Shown in pieces: positions 63,921 to 64,000 of a stretch of DNA of 64,000 nucleotides (its first letter is position 1; each line of letters begins with the position of its first letter). Origin of the DNA: an uncultured Roseibium sp. (GTDB lineage Bacteria; Pseudomonadota; Alphaproteobacteria; Rhizobiales; Stappiaceae); the NCBI RefSeq assembly GCF_947499295.1, contig NZ_CANMNP010000003.1:1-64000 (forward strand), given 5' to 3'. A model generated the notes under the pieces. That model searched no databases and was not told the DNA's origin. It worked only from the letters and a program-made list of their open reading frames with translations. Position numbers and translations under genes: made by a program.

Positions 63921-64000
63921 ATGAAAACTGTCGTTCTTGCTGCAACGCTCGGCCTTGCGCTCAGCAGCGCTGCCGTGGCCGAAAAGCCTTTCACCTATCC
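63921..64000 (+). CDS. secreted protein, start only (runs off window)
   Basis: The first 26 codons are visible: MKTVVLAATLGLALSSAAVA is a signal peptide, followed by EKPFTY. AGAGGATC lies upstream of the ATG. It follows soxF in the same direction and could be a further sox-associated gene, but its identity cannot be told from this fragment. Confidence 0.7.
   Translation, partial: MKTVVLAATLGLALSSAAVAEKPFTY

Overview
The window is a chromosomal segment of an alphaproteobacterium. The gene content and gene order (periplasmic Sox thiosulfate oxidation cluster with soxC/soxD, E. coli-type serA, gatC/gatA, ilvI-ilvH, many DUF899/SRPBCC/ArsR and AraC modules) suggest a marine Hyphomicrobiales such as Roseibium/Labrenzia or a relative. 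That assignment is inference from gene content; no rRNA is present. No CRISPR array, complete insertion sequence or rRNA was seen.

Layout. 1-3.7 kb: the 5' part of a chemotaxis receptor gene, then leuA preceded by a short leader peptide with two runs of four Leu codons. 3.8-14.9 kb: small stress and detoxification modules, namely an ECF sigma factor with a membrane partner, DUF899-SRPBCC-ArsR divergent from a GST, SDR divergent from AraC, PhzF, a GNAT-NUDIX fusion, pirin and a PPOX flavoprotein. 15-20.1 kb: an ABC-2 exporter with an acetyltransferase gene inside the operon, a D,D-carboxypeptidase lipoprotein, a methyltransferase/monooxygenase pair and AraC. 20.1-31.4 kb: ilvC, regulators, a carnitine-type dioxygenase with a class II aldolase, L-2-hydroxyglutarate dehydrogenase, gatC-GNAT-gatA and a YHS protein. 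31.5-39.3 kb: siderophore-interacting protein, LysE, HD hydrolase, pdxJ, a DCC/saccharopine-dehydrogenase-like pair, and a Zur-type box in front of a COG0523 GTPase and DUF1826. 39.3-46 kb: serA, an ArsR/SRPBCC module, arylamine N-acetyltransferase and ilvH-ilvI, with an ilv leader peptide and attenuator terminator, then tRNA-Lys(CTT). 46-49 kb: an AT-richer patch of small secreted or membrane proteins of unknown function next to the tRNA, with one module present twice. 49.9-64 kb: a LuxR-type regulator and the complete sox cluster: two YeeE/YedE transporters, soxR and soxS on the minus strand, soxVWXYZA and soxBCDEF on the plus strand, and the start of one more secreted protein.

How the genes work together. 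leuA, ilvC and ilvIH supply branched-chain amino acid synthesis. Two of the three loci carry leader peptides rich in the matching codons, which points to attenuation control. The sox genes form a thiosulfate/sulfide oxidation unit: uptake (YeeE), thiol supply (SoxV, SoxW, SoxS), carrier (SoxYZ), conjugation (SoxAX), sulfate release (SoxB), sulfane dehydrogenase (SoxCD) and sulfide dehydrogenase (SoxEF). SoxR is an ArsR-family protein with the two cysteines of BigR/SqrR persulfide sensors. Matching palindromes lie in the soxS-soxV and soxW-soxX gaps, with a weaker one before soxB.
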